64,000 nucleotides of DNA from Rhizophagus irregularis (lineage: Eukaryota; Glomeromycota; Glomeromycetes; Glomerales; Glomeraceae). Below, piece by piece: positions 1 through 12,900 of the stretch. Position 1 is the first letter of the stretch. Every line of letters begins with the position of its first letter. The position numbers and the translations under genes are program-made. Location of the stretch: assembly GCF_026210795.1 (NCBI RefSeq), contig NC_089438.1, positions 4,547,501-4,611,500 of the forward strand. The letters are read 5' to 3'. The notes beneath the pieces were generated by a model. The model searched no databases. It saw only the letters and a list, made by a program, of their open reading frames with translations, and was not told where the DNA came from.

Positions 1-1
1 T

Positions 2-2244
2 AGTGCCATAAAAGGATGCCGTACATGTAATGTATCAAAGGATTTTTGGACATCTGAAGGTCTTGATTTATCATTAGTTTCTCGTTATCATCATATTACT
101 AATAACCAATTTGAAGAAATTTCATTAGCAGCAAATATAACAAGAAGTAATGAAATTGCTACAATGTATGGATTACGTCTACAGCCATCAATACTCGATG
201 AATTAAAAAGAGAAAGGCATCTTCAGTCACCACAAGATGTCTATCATCTTACATCTGGCAAAGTGTTAAAATTTCTCAAGATAACAATTGAAGCACTTTC
301 ACTGGAAGGAAAATCTGAATTCATCAAGTTTTGGAAATCATTTGAATATCCAAGAATATGGCAAAAACAGGACCCAGAAATATATATATAGGGGTCAGGT
401 GGCGAAAAATTTTTTTACTATGAGCTGTACGCAGAGACTTTTTATATGAGTAGTATGCATAATTGACACCTGATATTGAAAATCCTGCAAAAATACGCAA
501 ATAAAATTTCAGACATTAAGTTATTAATTATTTTATCATGGCTTCTATATTATAAATACTAATGTGAAAAATAGAATTTACCATTTTTTTAATAATATTT
601 TTCTAAAATTTCACTTTTTAACCCTTAGAAATTTCTTACAATTCGGTTAATTAAATAAGTACGTACAGTAAATATATTATATATATAAGATTAGCCAAAT
701 TTAGGTCAAAAATACGCAAACTAATTTTTTACATATAAAAAAATTGATAAAAAATACGCAATCTTGATGACCTAACTATAGATGAAAAATTCTAAAATTG
801 TACGCAAATCAAAACTTTACTCCGTCTAATTCCACTATGATGGCGACGCATCTGTGTACCCTACCCCTGTATATATATTTCTGGGTCCTGCAAAAACTAC
901 CAAATCCGATTTCTCATATTGATAGTTTTATGATGTCAGATTGCTTACATTTGGCCATGATGATACCATTTATTCTTAATAGATTCTTAAAGCCCACACA
1001 CTTCAAAAAACTTGAACTTGCTTTATTTCAACGACAAACAGGAGTTTCCCGAAGTGATTTAGCTGTGAACTTTTGGATAAAATGTTGGGTATTGATGGCA
1101 AGAACAATGACAATAGCATTTAAACATTCTTTTACAGAAGAGGATTATATTCAATTGCATGAATGTTTAGATAGTGAAAGAAAATTATTTTCGCAGGTAA
1201 TTAATAAATGTTGGAATTACGCAATGATTATGAGTTGTATTATTTATGTTGCTTATTACAATAATTACAAACAGGCATTTGAAGATTTCGAGAATCTTCC
1301 AAATTTACATGTTAATTATCATTTATTGCTCCACGCAAGAAATTATGCAACATTGTTAAATACAGGTGTAGGGACAAAAGAAATGGTGCACCGCATATTC
1401 AAAAATATTGTAATACGAATAAATCGAAAGAATATTGAACTTGACTTATTAAAACGATATACAACATTATTTGCAATACGCCATCTATTTGATGGAGGTA
1501 TTGATAAACGATTTTCTTCTACAAATAATGCTTTAACAAACCTTCCATATCACTTAAAACGGTTGATGAATGACTGGTTCATTGTTGAAAAACCCTTTGA
1601 TCCTGAAGAAGATATAAGCAATGGTTTGGTTAAAGTTTCTTTATTGAATTATATGAATTTTTTAATTAATAATCTTATGTTAGATATTTACTATTTCTTC
1701 ACTAGATGAATATATTTCAAATATAGTTTTAAAGAAGCGTATACCAAAAAAATATGCTGAAAAAATTGTGCCAAACGATTCTGGCTTTCGTAGAGAATTG
1801 GCATCAGTATACCAAGAAATGGGCTATGAAGCGGCATTTTTTGAAAGTTCATGTCGATACTATGAACTTATTTGTTTTTCAGTAGAAGATAATGGAATTA
1901 ATACACAATATCGTCTGCATGTCGGTGATGTTGTTACCACTATTTCCGAAGAAGAAGGTGAAACTTTTGCACTTCTGCAATCAATTTTTAGCCATAAAAG
2001 GAATAATCAACGTTTTGCCTTTATTGTCATTGATAAGTTCGAAATTACTAATCAAAAGAAGTTAGAATGTCCAGTTTATAGGCTTCGGGATACACAAAGG
2101 ATCCGTCCTATAAGCGAACTTGATACAAATAGCACAGCGCATTTTATTCATTATTGTAATGATGATGAATGTATCAGCGGTAGTTGTCACGATTTTGGGA
2201 ATGATTTATATATAAAAAACATGTATTTCTTCAAAGCTATATAA
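2..2244 (+). pseudogene. Transposase-like (Tnp2/KDZ-type?) gene broken by a MITE
   Basis: Partial at the window edge. The reading frame is open from base 2, is interrupted at 369-897 by a MITE plus its target duplication, and resumes in register (IWQK then LPNPIS). A short intron at 1624-1705 (GTTTGG...CACTAG) joins the last exon, 1706-2244, which ends in TAA. The conceptual protein is about 560 residues. It starts with GCRTCNVSKDFW and ends in a domain resembling the C-terminal part of fungal Tnp2/KDZ-type transposase-like proteins, with several Cys near the end (CNDDECISGSC). I recognise the general look of this repetitive fungal family but no catalytic triad, so function is uncertain; it could also be a host multigene family. 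Apart from the MITE no stop or frameshift is needed, so the disruption is probably recent. Confidence 0.55.
369..889. mobile_element. MITE-1, 521 bp, 8-bp target duplication
   Basis: The ends are inverted: AGGACCCAGAAATATATATA at 369 and its near-complement ending GGGTCCT at 889; the arms extend about 40 bp. The element is flanked by the 8-bp direct repeat GCAAAAAC (361-368 and 890-897). Removing element plus one repeat restores the reading frame of the surrounding gene. The interior is AT-rich, with repeated AAAATACGCAA motifs and no coding capacity. A relative lies at 35020-35559. 8-bp duplications fit hAT- or P-type transposases; which superfamily is not decidable here. Confidence 0.85.
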
Positions 2245-4309
2245 TATATTATCACTTCGCTACAAAGTATTATATATTACATGAACAATTAGCAACAAAT
2301 CATTTACTAATTCTTTACGAAGTATTTACTAAATTTTCGTAATAATACTATTAATTTTTGCGATATATTTACTATATATTTACAAAGTATTTACTAAATT
2401 ATATTAATAAATTTATTAATTCTTTGTGACATATTTTCTATATTTTCACTAAACTTTAAACCGTATTTATAAACTATCTACTATACATTTAAAAATTTTA
2501 AACTAATTCGTAACAACTTGTACAATAAATTCTTTATAAACAGTGTCGAGGTCGTGAAATTGCATGTAGACTAATACTGACTACATATTAACTAGTATGA
2601 TACAAAATCGTTTCAAATTTATGGCTAATAACTATATTATTTAGTCACGATTTGGTTACAATATATACACGATTTAAAACATTTCTGTAAAGTAGTTTAC
2701 TATTTATTTACGAATTATTTTCTAAAACTTCACAATTTCAAAATGAATAATTTAATAAATATTTAATAATAGTTTACTATTTATTTACGAATTCGAAAAC
2801 ACAATTTTACATTTATTTACAAATTTCAATAACCCATTTTTACAATTTCGATCAAATCAGCTGACGATCGTCTTAATGTGCAGTTCGATACTAAATTATA
2901 ACTTTATGAGACTAAATCGTGACCAAATCTTGATTAAAGGTTTCACGATAAATTTTCGATATGGTCAATATATGGTTTCGATTTTAAAAGTTTCTGTAAA
3001 GAGATAGAGGAATTTGACGCTAACAATGAGAAAATGAAGAAATATCTTGCGAAAGAAGACAAGAGGGAGGGTTAATTTAATTTTAAGGTTCAACAGTAAA
3101 AAGGCGTAACTGTTAGTTAATGCAATTGCCGAACTAAAAGAGTAGGTCGGTAACATTGTTCTTAGTTGGGAAGAATAACAATGACGTGGTATGGCAGGAG
3201 TGACATCTAATTCGATGGACATAAATGTAGGTTATACGGGTTTTGCCGGTGTAAGTTCTGCATCTTATACTAATAAAATTCGGTAATAAATACCATTTGA
3301 AACAAAAAATATATATATATTCGAAGAAAAATAGTATAGGAACATGAAAATACTAAAAAACCATGAAATTACTAAAAAAAACAATGAGACATAATGCCTG
3401 ACTCAGAAAAATCAGAAAACCGGGGATTTCTTATCATAATCGCGTTATTTTACTCAAAATCTCATAAATTATAATTCAAAATAATGCTTTACATCCATCA
3501 CTATTATGCAAACTTGAGCTGCTTTACGTTTTTAGCACTTTTTACTGCTTTCACTATGACGAATTTTTCAATCACCATTATTAGGATCGATTTTCATTCC
3601 TTTAATGCTATAATTACCAAAAGTTGAGATATTACTATTAAAGGAAACAATATTTTGACATACAAAAAAAATATATAGATAAAAATGAAATGATGACTAT
3701 TATTTACCGGCTTATTTTGTTTCAGAATTCACAAATATATTTTTAAAAGAAATTTAAAGTTTTATAACGCATTTTAATAATGACCTATAATCAGAAAGTT
3801 GAAACTGCGCTAGTAGATGATTAAAATTTTTTTTTTTAAATTTTTTTTATTTTTTTATTTATTTTAAAATGATTTGTCACATTCATAGTAGCGAATATCA
3901 TTATGTCTCTAAATGGACTGGTAAGAAAAGTTAGTATTTACGAAAGATATTATATTATAATTCGAAAAAAAAAAATTTTTCTAGCACAGTGAAATCTTGC
4001 TTTTAATGAAAATAATTAAAAGCATAATAGCATGATGTTGTGATTGTTGTGAGCCGAAAAATAATTAGCCGCAACGTCAGTGATCCGGACCCGGCTCAGG
4101 CGTAGATCGTCGTGGAACTCCAGGAGATTAAACCGGTCCGGATGATCGGCAATCAGCATCATTATTTGTTGAACGTACGTACTAGGTAGTACATTGTTGC
4201 ATATTCATTGTTAGTTTTGATGAATTTCGGAGTTAGGACACCGGCTTAACTTTTTTGTTTCAAATTCATATTTTAAAAAGAATTTTAAAGCTTTATAACG
4301 TATTTTATT
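2245..4309. other. Intergenic; right half is the start of the duplicated segment
   Basis: No convincing gene. 2245-3300 is AT-rich with many TTTACNAATT-like short repeats. From about 3306 onward the sequence is nearly the same as 36847-37808, which marks the left edge of the segmental duplication and serves as the upstream region of the first kinase. Confidence 0.6.
4084..4142. promoter_or_regulatory. GC-rich inverted TCCGGACC motif upstream of kinase A
   Basis: A GC-rich island in otherwise AT-rich DNA about 170-225 bp before the kinase start. TCCGGACC (4084-4091) and its complement GGTCCGGA (4135-4142) face each other. Both arms and much of the island recur at 37586-37644 upstream of kinase B. 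It may be a core promoter or transcription factor site; this is inferred from position and conservation only. Confidence 0.35.
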
Positions 4310-6571
4310 ATGTCATATGGTCAAAATAAATTAATTAATAATGCACTTAGGAGGTCATACGCATTAATAGATTACAATGTTCATAATGATATGCACAAAC
4401 AATATGAATTTCAAAAACAAACACTTCTTGCTGATGAATCACTTACAGAAAATGAAAAATCTGAAGCAATAATAATAATAACTAAAGTTTATGATCTTAA
4501 CAAACTTACTTTCAATGAAGAAACAAAAAGAATTTGTGAAAATTGTAACCAAGAATGTTTAGCTACAACATATTGTGAATATTGTGTTCGAAATTATTTA
4601 AAAGCAAAATTTTCAAGTTGGACATCTGGAAATGATAATATTGATAATTTAATACAAGAATGTCAAATGAAAACACTTGCACCACGTCTAATACCAGAAT
4701 GGATTCCATATAATAATATTAAAAATATTAAATACCTAGCAAAAGGAGGATTCTCAGAAATTTATACAGCAAATTGGATTAATGGACATTTTATTGAATG
4801 GGATTCTAAAAGACAACAATTAAAAAGATTTGGAGAACAAATAGTAGTACTTAAAAAATTAGAAAATGTTGAAAATGCAAGTCAAAATTGGTTTGAAGAG
4901 GTTTGAATTTAAAATATTTTAAATTTCATTAATAATATATATCTTAAATTTTAATTATATTTTTTATTTATAGGCTAGATCACATTTAAATCTAAGTAAT
5001 AAATGGAATGATGTTGTCCAATGTTTTGGATTAACACAAGATCCATCTAACGGGAATTATATGCTCATAATGCAAAATATGAACATAGATTTAAGAAAAT
5101 ATTTACAACAAAATCATAATCAACTTATATGGAAAGAAAAAATTCAAATCACTGCTGAAATAATTGATGCACTATCAAAAATTCATAATGAGAATGCAAT
5201 CCATAGAGATTTGCATTCTGGAAATATATTATCTAAAAGTGGTAGAGTTTTTATTAGTGATCTTGGATTTTGTGGGCCTGCAAATAAACCATTAAAAAGT
5301 ATATATGGAAATCTTCCTTATATAGCACCTGAGGTTATTATTGGAAAAGAACAGACTTTTAAATCTGATGTTTATAGTATTGCAATGCTTATGTGGGAAA
5401 TTTCATCTGGACAACCACCATTTTATAATTATGAACATGATTATGATCTTGCAATGAATATTGTTAATGGTATAAGACCAAAAATTGTACCAGGAACTCC
5501 TTTAGAATATAAAAATTTGATGAAACAATGTTGGGATGCTAATCCATCAAAAAGACCTGACATTTTTACACTTGGGGATAAAATGAGAGAAATTAATTAT
5601 TTTAATCAAACTAAATCAAGCGAATTATCTCAGCTTGAAGAAAATAACAATTTTGAAATGGAAAATTATACTAGCAATAGCAAACTATTTACAAGTAAAC
5701 TTCATCAATTTGACAATTTTCCTGAACCAAGAAATGCAACAGAAGGTATATATAATATTAATCATTATTAATTTTCAAGAGATTGTTAATATATTAAATT
5801 AATAATGTATTATTTTTTAATTTAAATGATGATAGAAGAACAAGAAGGTATAAATTAAGCCATTTCTTATATAATTTTAATTTATAAATATTGATGATTA
5901 TATATATATATATATTTTAAAGCATTTCATAGTAACAAATCATATAATTTTCATATTCCTGATAATAGTAAGTGCAATTAAATTAAATATTATATAACAA
6001 GGCGTTATTTATTGATTTGATTTGCTTTTTTTAGTTGATGATTTTAATAAATCAAATAGTAAGAAAAATAGTACTTCAAAAATAAATAGCTTATTTAAAA
6101 GTAATTGAATTGCATTTTATTTTGACATAATAATCAAATGAATGAATAACTTATATTTAAGGTTTTTTAGTTTGCAGCAAAAAGTTATCCAATATATATA
6201 AAAGAAGCTTAAAAAATGGCAAGTAAAATAATTTAAAATATGTTAATTTTATTATAATATTAAACATAATTTATTATTTAGATTATTATAAGATTGAATC
6301 AATACGAAAGCAAATAAAGAAACTTCATATTAATGATAATGGTATGGTAAAACATTATTTAAATTCTTAAAATAATTATTCTACAGTATTTAATGATTTT
6401 TAATTTTATTTTTGATAGACGAAGATGAAGTACATAACAATCCTAACCTTCACTCAGAAGAACAAGATGAATTGGAACTTCCTGATAGTAAGAATTATTT
6501 TTAAATTTTTAAAATTTACGTTAAATTACTAAATTTAACGTAATACTTTTTTTTTCCATTTAGATATTTAG
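4310..6571 (+). CDS. TKL-like protein kinase, copy A
   Basis: Nine exons: 4310-4900, 4974-5745, 5836-5847, 5923-5967, 6035-6100, 6171-6218, 6282-6341, 6419-6487, 6564-6571; they sum to 557 codons (556 aa). The N-terminus has a small Cys cluster (C76-x2-C79, C89-x2-C92). The kinase domain shows a Gly-rich loop (KGGFSEIY, about 145-152), the VVLKK lysine (K182), catalytic HRDLHSGN (D276, N281), DLG in place of DFG (D293) and the activation-segment APE. The tail is Ser/Asn/Glu-rich and ends LELPDNI. All catalytic residues are present, so an active cytosolic kinase is expected; substrate unknown. This family is strongly expanded in Rhizophagus (established). The intron at 6219-6281 begins GC rather than GT (AATG-GCAAGT), and exon 3 has only 12 bases. 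Both oddities recur in copy B, which supports the model. Confidence 0.85.
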
Positions 6572-7422
6572 ATACGGATGAATTATGTAAATTAGATAAC
6601 ATTATTATACCTGATTTTTTTTTCTTATCATAAATTATTTAAACACTATGACTTGATGAGATTTTTTTCAAGACTTCTTAGTTTGTAATTTGAATAATTT
6701 ATTTTTTTATTTTATTTTTTTCTTTCTTATTATATTATTATACTATTAGTAGCGTAACGCTTTTTTATTTAATAAATCTTAAAGCGTATTTTTAAATTTA
6801 AATTTTATAACATTTCATGCATGGTAATATACTGATATGATATAAATAGCGTATAAAAAAAAATAAGTTAAAGTCACGGTGATCGTTAAAATGAATGAAA
6901 ATTTCTTTGTCGAAATTAGCAGAATATTCATAATTCTGAATCTAAAACACATACAATATCCTTCACGACCGCATCTTCGGTAATATAGAGTTCTCACTAA
7001 CACCCAACATCTATTTATTTTACATTTTTAAAAGGAAAAAGGGTTTAAAATTAAATTAAGTTATATAATATTCGTTTATTTGTCTGTTATATATTTTTTT
7101 TAAATAATTACTTTATATTGATAAAATATTCGCCACTCCGTCTCTTGTTAAATTTATAAATAATCTTATTTTTTTTAAGGGTTTAATGAATAAAAATAAG
7201 TACAATGCGTGATAAATGTTTATATCGTAATATATAATGTTTATATGAACTTTTTTTTTTAATACAAAAAAAGAATGGAAAGAAATTTAAAAAAAAAATA
7301 TCTACAACTAGGAAAATAAAAATAAATAAAAAAAAAAATTTAATAATTTTTTTTTTAAAAAAAAAATAAAATGTAAATAAAAACGAATGAAAAAAATAAT
7401 AAATTAGTTTTGGTTATGATTA
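6572..7422. other. Kinase A / histidine kinase A spacer
   Basis: AT-rich convergent spacer with long A and T runs, homologous to 40079-40925. Nothing coding seen; the short frames here are not shared intact by the two copies. Confidence 0.6.
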
Positions 7423-9001
7423 TCATGTACTTACTCCACTACTATTACTACTACTATTACTACTTCCAACACTACTATTTTCACTTGATTGTTCATTTTT
7501 ATCTGACCATTTTTTTAATACTTTTTCCAACATTTTTAAACTGACAGGTTTGGTTAAAAATCCATCAACTCCACTTTCAAAAGTTAGATCTTTATCTTCT
7601 TCACTAGCTAATCCAGTTAAAGCAAATATTAAAGAACGAGAACGTTTAGTAATAGTATTGATAGTATTATTTTCAATAATAGGAAATGATGGTGATGAAG
7701 GTATTGGTGATGGGGATGGTAAAGGTGATGTTTTGGATTTTGTTGTTGATTTATTAGGTATTTTTATCGATATTTTAGGTTTTAATAATAAACTTGTGAT
7801 CGAAAATGAATTGTTTTGAAAAGAGAATTGATCAGGATTTGATACTCTTCTTTGTAAAAATCTATTCTTTTGAGTAAATGGTTTTAAATGATTATTAGAT
7901 TCTGAAACTGGTGATGAAGGAGTAGTTTTGTTAAATAATGATGATGGAGGGAATTCAAAATTTGTAATTGTAGGTGATGCAGCTGGAGATTTAGTGAGTG
8001 TCGTATTTGTTGTTGTTCTTGCTCTTGATGATAATGAAAATTTCGGATTGTTGAATTCTTCAATTTTACGTATTTCTGCTGTTGCTAGTTGCTACATTAC
8101 CGTTCATTACAGGCATTTGTATGTCTATAAACAAAAAAAAATTTATATATAAATATATATATTTTTTAATTAAATACACGTGTACATAGATTTACTAAAA
8201 AAAAGCATAAAAATTTACTTACTCATTAATACGATATCAAATCCTTTTCGATCAGGAAATTCTCCATCATCATCTTCTAATGCTTTTTTAAATTTTCAAC
8301 TCCAATAGCTCCATTTTCAGCTTCATCGAACCTAATACCACGTTTTTTCAAAAATGTAGCTAAAATCATTTTATTAACTGCATTATCTTCAACCACTAAA
8401 ACTCTAGGTCCTAAATTACAACTCAATGAATTCACTGATTTGGATTTTTTCAATTCATTTAAAGGTGGAGGGTTAATACTGTATTTAGTGATTCTGGCAT
8501 ATTTGGTAACGAAGATGACATTGCAGTAGGCGTTGCACAAGGTGAAGTGAAAAGGGTAAGTGAAAAGGTTGATTTCGGAATAGGTAAAAAATTTGGTTCT
8601 TTATTTTCAGATAGTAAATGAAGATTTAGAAGTGTGGTGGAACGGTTAAAACAAGGTAGTAAGGGTGGTGCAGCGGAAAGTAATGATGAATTACAATCAG
8701 ATTTATCTGAAGGATCATTAATAGTTGGAAAAATTGATGATGTTTTTTCTGAAGAATTATAACTAATATAATCTTTTGAATTATCATCTTCTGATATTGG
8801 TGGTGTCATAATCAATTTTGGAAAATATGAATTTTCCTCTTCCAATAATTTTTCTTCTTGACTTGAAAGTACAGAAACAATAGCTTTCTCTAATTTACGA
8901 GGTCCACATGGACGTGTAAGGATAACAACTTTTCTTCTTTTTCTTTCTATAAGTTGAGTTTCTTCAATTTCTTTCTGTAATTTTTCAACAAAATCTGCTA
9001 T
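7423..9001 (-). pseudogene. Hybrid histidine kinase copy A, C-terminal fragment
   Basis: Homologous to 40926-42500 of the intact copy B. It holds the Ser-rich C-terminus, the receiver-domain TKPVS region, the receiver exon starting with VVEDNAVNKM, and part of the pseudo-receiver region. Frames are broken relative to B: for example the exon around 8277-8845 lies in two frames, and extra bases sit near 8090. It stops at 9001 where gypsy1 entered; CTAT (8998-9001) is repeated at 31460-31463, where the gene resumes. Copy B shows the uninterrupted sequence at that point. Confidence 0.9.
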
Positions 9002-9458
9002 TGTTGTATCAGTTCTTTACGCTTAAAAATATTAAGCAATTTGTATGGTTAGGTAGCAGAAGGTTTATGTAGTGTATAGACAAACAATACATCAAAATTT
9101 ATCCGATCAGACGTGTTGTATAGCGCTGTACGTCGGCATATACTTCCAAACACGAATAAAGGATTTCACTTGATAAAAACTTATCAATTTATAACTTTAA
9201 ATAAAACTTTATTTATTCCCTAACATTACAACAAGAAAATTGACCTATATTTATAATAAATTATACATATACGAAGAAATTTAATATATTTACTACTATG
9301 TATAATATGACTAACATGTTCAATACGTTGATCATAACCAACAGGTTCGACATGTTAATCATGTTCGGCATATTAATTATGTCCGACATGTTAATCATGT
9401 TAAACATTTGCAACATCGATCAATTTCGGAGTGGCACATGATGATCGCCGACATGACA
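9002..9458 (-). repeat. Gypsy1 3' LTR
   Basis: 457 bp, bounded by TG...CA on the plus strand. It matches 30997-31459 with a few differences: a 3-bp and a roughly 9-bp indel and TATACG versus TATATG. The CATGTT/AACATG-rich right half contains imperfect short repeats. Confidence 0.93.
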
Positions 9459-9473
9459 TCATCCCCTCCCTAA
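9459..9473 (-). other. Gypsy1 polypurine tract
   Basis: Minus-strand TTAGGGAGGGGATGA abuts the 3' LTR and is the expected primer for plus-strand DNA synthesis. It overlaps the last codon area of the small ORF ending at 9470. Confidence 0.75.
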
Positions 9474-9895
9474 TTTTCAACTCCGTTGAAAATTTCCGAA
9501 GCTCGTAGAACTAAACCTTGATATTCTTGAGTGTTAAGTTCTCTCAACAATGTTACGTTGGTCTTTTTAGTTCTCATAATTTGTTTGGCTCCTGGAATTT
9601 CGAAAATATAAAAAATCCTAATAGCAGAGGTCCTGTAATGTGCAGTTAACTGTCGCACAAAGTAACTGCGCTGCACACTAGACTCAGTCTCCTTTTCCAA
9701 AAATCGACCCAAATAATATAAGTGAACAAGAAGCAAAAGTCGATTGTTAAAATGCTTAATCCGATTCAAAGCATTACAAAGAATCTCAAATTTTCTTTCA
9801 GGCTTCATATTAGGTTCATAAGGAAGTGGAAAAGGTGTTACTTCAACTGGAGTTGTTTGTAGTAAATCTTCTAAAATACTTTGATAGGGTTCCAT
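9470..9895 (-). CDS. Gypsy1 accessory ORF between integrase and 3' LTR
   Basis: An intact 141-residue frame with an ATG start, MEPYQSILEDLLQTTPVEVT at its N-terminus, ending at the polypurine tract. It is basic and helical in look (LLLLVHLYYLGRFLEKE), with no signal peptide, zinc motif or clear transmembrane segment, so it does not look like an envelope protein. I recognise no family. It lies just after the integrase frame (ends 9978) in the position where some gypsy elements carry a third ORF. It stays open while pol has gathered stops, which could be chance given the short length. Confidence 0.5.
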   Translation of the reverse strand: MEPYQSILEDLLQTTPVEVTPFPLPYEPNMKPERKFEILCNALNRIKHFNNRLLLLVHLYYLGRFLEKETESSVQRSYFVRQLTAHYRTSAIRIFYIFEIPGAKQIMRTKKTNVTLLRELNTQEYQGLVLRASEIFNGVEN

Positions 9896-9977
9896 ACTAA
9901 TAATAAAAATAATAAAAAAAAAATGATCTTCAGTCTAATTATTTGTAATACATTATGTACATATATGCATTACGTTA

Positions 9978-12900
9978 TCACCGTTGATTGTAAAGTTTCA
10001 AACGTTCCGAATTTACTGGGGTTTTTAAAATATCTCCTTGTAATGTCCTTAATTTGTAAACTCCATTCCCCAAATCCTCGTGAATGTAATAAGGACCCTT
10101 CCAACGGTCTTGCAGCTTTTTCTTTCCCCTCAGCTGACTCTTATATAATAATACAAGATCACCAATCTTGTAAAATATTCTCACAAGATTTTCATCATGA
10201 CGCTGCTTCTGCTGCTGTTGTGCTTTATATATGGCGTCTTGAGTCATCAATCTATCTTCTGTGACTCTTCCAGTAAGCATGCGTATTCTAGCTAATAAAT
10301 CATCTTGTGAATCTCCTTCATGCAGTTCAGCTTGTATAGTCTTTACTGCAAAATCCACAGGTAGAACGGCATCTCTTCCATACATGAGATAGAATGGTTC
10401 GTGATGCGTAGTGCTTTGCTTTCTTACATGATATGCAAACAAAGCAGAGGACACATACATGTCCCAATCATCATGATTTTCATTTGAAAATTTCGCCAAT
10501 GCCTCACACAATGTCCTATTAAAACGCTCCACAAGACCATTTGTTTGGGGGTGATAGGCAGTTGATAATCGATGTTTTACCCCAAGCTCATCACATAATG
10601 AATCTAACATTTCATTAACAAAATGGGACCCACGATCGGTTAGTATTTCTTTTGGGCACCCGTGGCGGCAGATTATGTCTTCATAGAAAAAAGACACAAC
10701 CGAAGAGGCTTTTGCATCAGGAAGGGCTCGTGCCTCGGGCCATTTGGTAAGATATTCAGTGGCAACAACTATATACTTGTTGCCTTTCTTTGTTGTGGGA
10801 AGGGGTCCTACGATATCTATGCCTATCCTGTCAAAAGGCATTCCAACTTTGATCGGGTGTAGAGGTTCTACACGTCGATTTTTCCCCCTTCTTTGGCACT
10901 CGTCGCAAGTTCGTACATATCTACGAACGTCTTCGTACATCTGCGGCCAGTAATAGCGAACTTTTACTCGCCTATAAGTTTCGTCTAATGAAAAGTGTCT
11001 GGCCAGCGGATCCGAATGGGTAAAATGTAAAATTTCTCCAATTTCATTTTCTTTCACAACCTTAATAGGTCTATTTGGGTTGTTTTTATTTCTTTTGTAT
11101 AACTGATCATTCAATACAATAAAATATCGAGCTTTTCATCTTATTGCATCCTGTTGTTTTTTCGTCATGTCTGTTGGTAATGATAAGTCCGTCAAAAATC
11201 GTATTAGTGAATAATATATGGTGGTATCCATTCCGTTAAGTCAATAATGGGAAATCCGTTAAGTGGCGTCAAAAAAGGCGTTAATCCGGTGTGTATATAA
11301 AAAAAATTAAAATATAGGTTGTATTAAACTCTTATTCGGCTTAGTGTATCGACGTTGGTGTGCTGTTTTCCGGGGCGGTTAATTATTTCCAAATCATATC
11401 CGTTAAGAGTCATCAACCATCTTCCGAGCTTACCAACAGGGTTCGACATGTTCATTAAATATCTTAAAGCGGCGTGATCAGTTACAACGGTAAATCGTTA
11501 TCCGTGCAAATAATGATGGAAGTGCTTGACGGCCCATATAACCGCAAGACACTCCAATTCCGTAACACTATAATTCCGTTCATGCTTATTTAGAGTCCGG
11601 CTCGCATAAGTAATGACGCGTTCTTTTTTATCGTCATCCTTTTGGGATAATATTGCACCCAACGCAAAAGTAGAGGCGTCGGTATATAATAAGAACGGTC
11701 TTTCGAAATTAGGATACGCCAATATAGGTGGCGTTGTTAAACAAGTCTTCAATTTCTCAAACGCGGCTTGTTGATCTTTATCCCAAATATATGGGATGTT
11801 TTTCTTTAATAACCTATTCAACGGTTCAACAATAGACGAGAAGTTCTTCATGAACTTTCGGTAATACGAGGCCAGCGCAATGAATTCTCTTAATTGCGTT
11901 AAGTCTTTCGGAATAGGAAATTCGTTGATGGTGCGTAATTTTTCAGGATCGGTATGGATGCCTTTTCGGCTCACCACATGTCCTAGGAAAGGAAGTTCTT
12001 CTTTAAAAAAGAAACACTTCCCAGGACTTAATTTTAAACCGGCCTTCTCTAGACGTGAGAAAACCTATTCCAGATGTACCAAATGCTCTTCGAAGGTTTT
12101 TGATCCTACATTAATGTCGTCGATGTATACTACAGTGAACTGCCACAGGATGTCTCATAACACCATATCCATTAGACGTTGAAAGGTTGCGGGAGCGTTA
12201 CAGAGGCCAAAGGGCATCACGGTAAACTCATACGTCCCGAACCTGGTGATGAACGTTGATTTTTCCCGGTCTTTTGGGTCCAATTCGACCTGCCAAAAGC
12301 CACTGGCAAGGTCTAAGGATGAGAACCATCGAGACCCTGATAATGTTTCCAACATATCGTCTATTCGTGGTAAAGGATAACAATCCTTTTTAATGACCTT
12401 GTTGAGTTTCCAATAATCCACACAAAGGCACTTCTTCCCGTTCTTTTTTTCTACTACAACCACGGGAGAAGTCCATTGACTACTTGATGGCACAATTAGA
12501 CCGACCTCCAAGAGTCGTTGTATTTCCTCTTTGATGAACAACTGATTCTGATGTGACGTCCGGTAGAACCTTTGCTTGATAGGAATCGCACTTCCAGTAT
12601 CAATATTGTGTGTAACCACCGATGTCCGACCAAAACCATTTGAACTCCACGCAAACAGATTATTATATTTTTTTATAAATTCATCAAACTTCTGTTGCTG
12701 GTCTTCATCCAGATTTCCAGTATGGAACTTTCTGATCTCAGTTTCCTTATACTGATAATAATAATCGTTTTCAATCAGAGCCGTTCCCCTTAATCCATCT
12801 TCGATTTCCTGAGCTTCCTTTTGGGTGATGAACTGTGTATGACAATATAGCTGCTCTTGAGTGGTTTCATCTTCACTCTCGTATTCTTCATCAGAATCTT

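Noticed and set aside
1669-1710. Apparent +1 frameshift in the transposase-like gene
   Set aside because: A GT-AG intron at 1624-1705 joins the two frames in register, so no frameshift is needed.
2965-3222. 85-residue minus-strand ORF
   Set aside because: No family, no neighbour support, length expected by chance; no confident splice partners.
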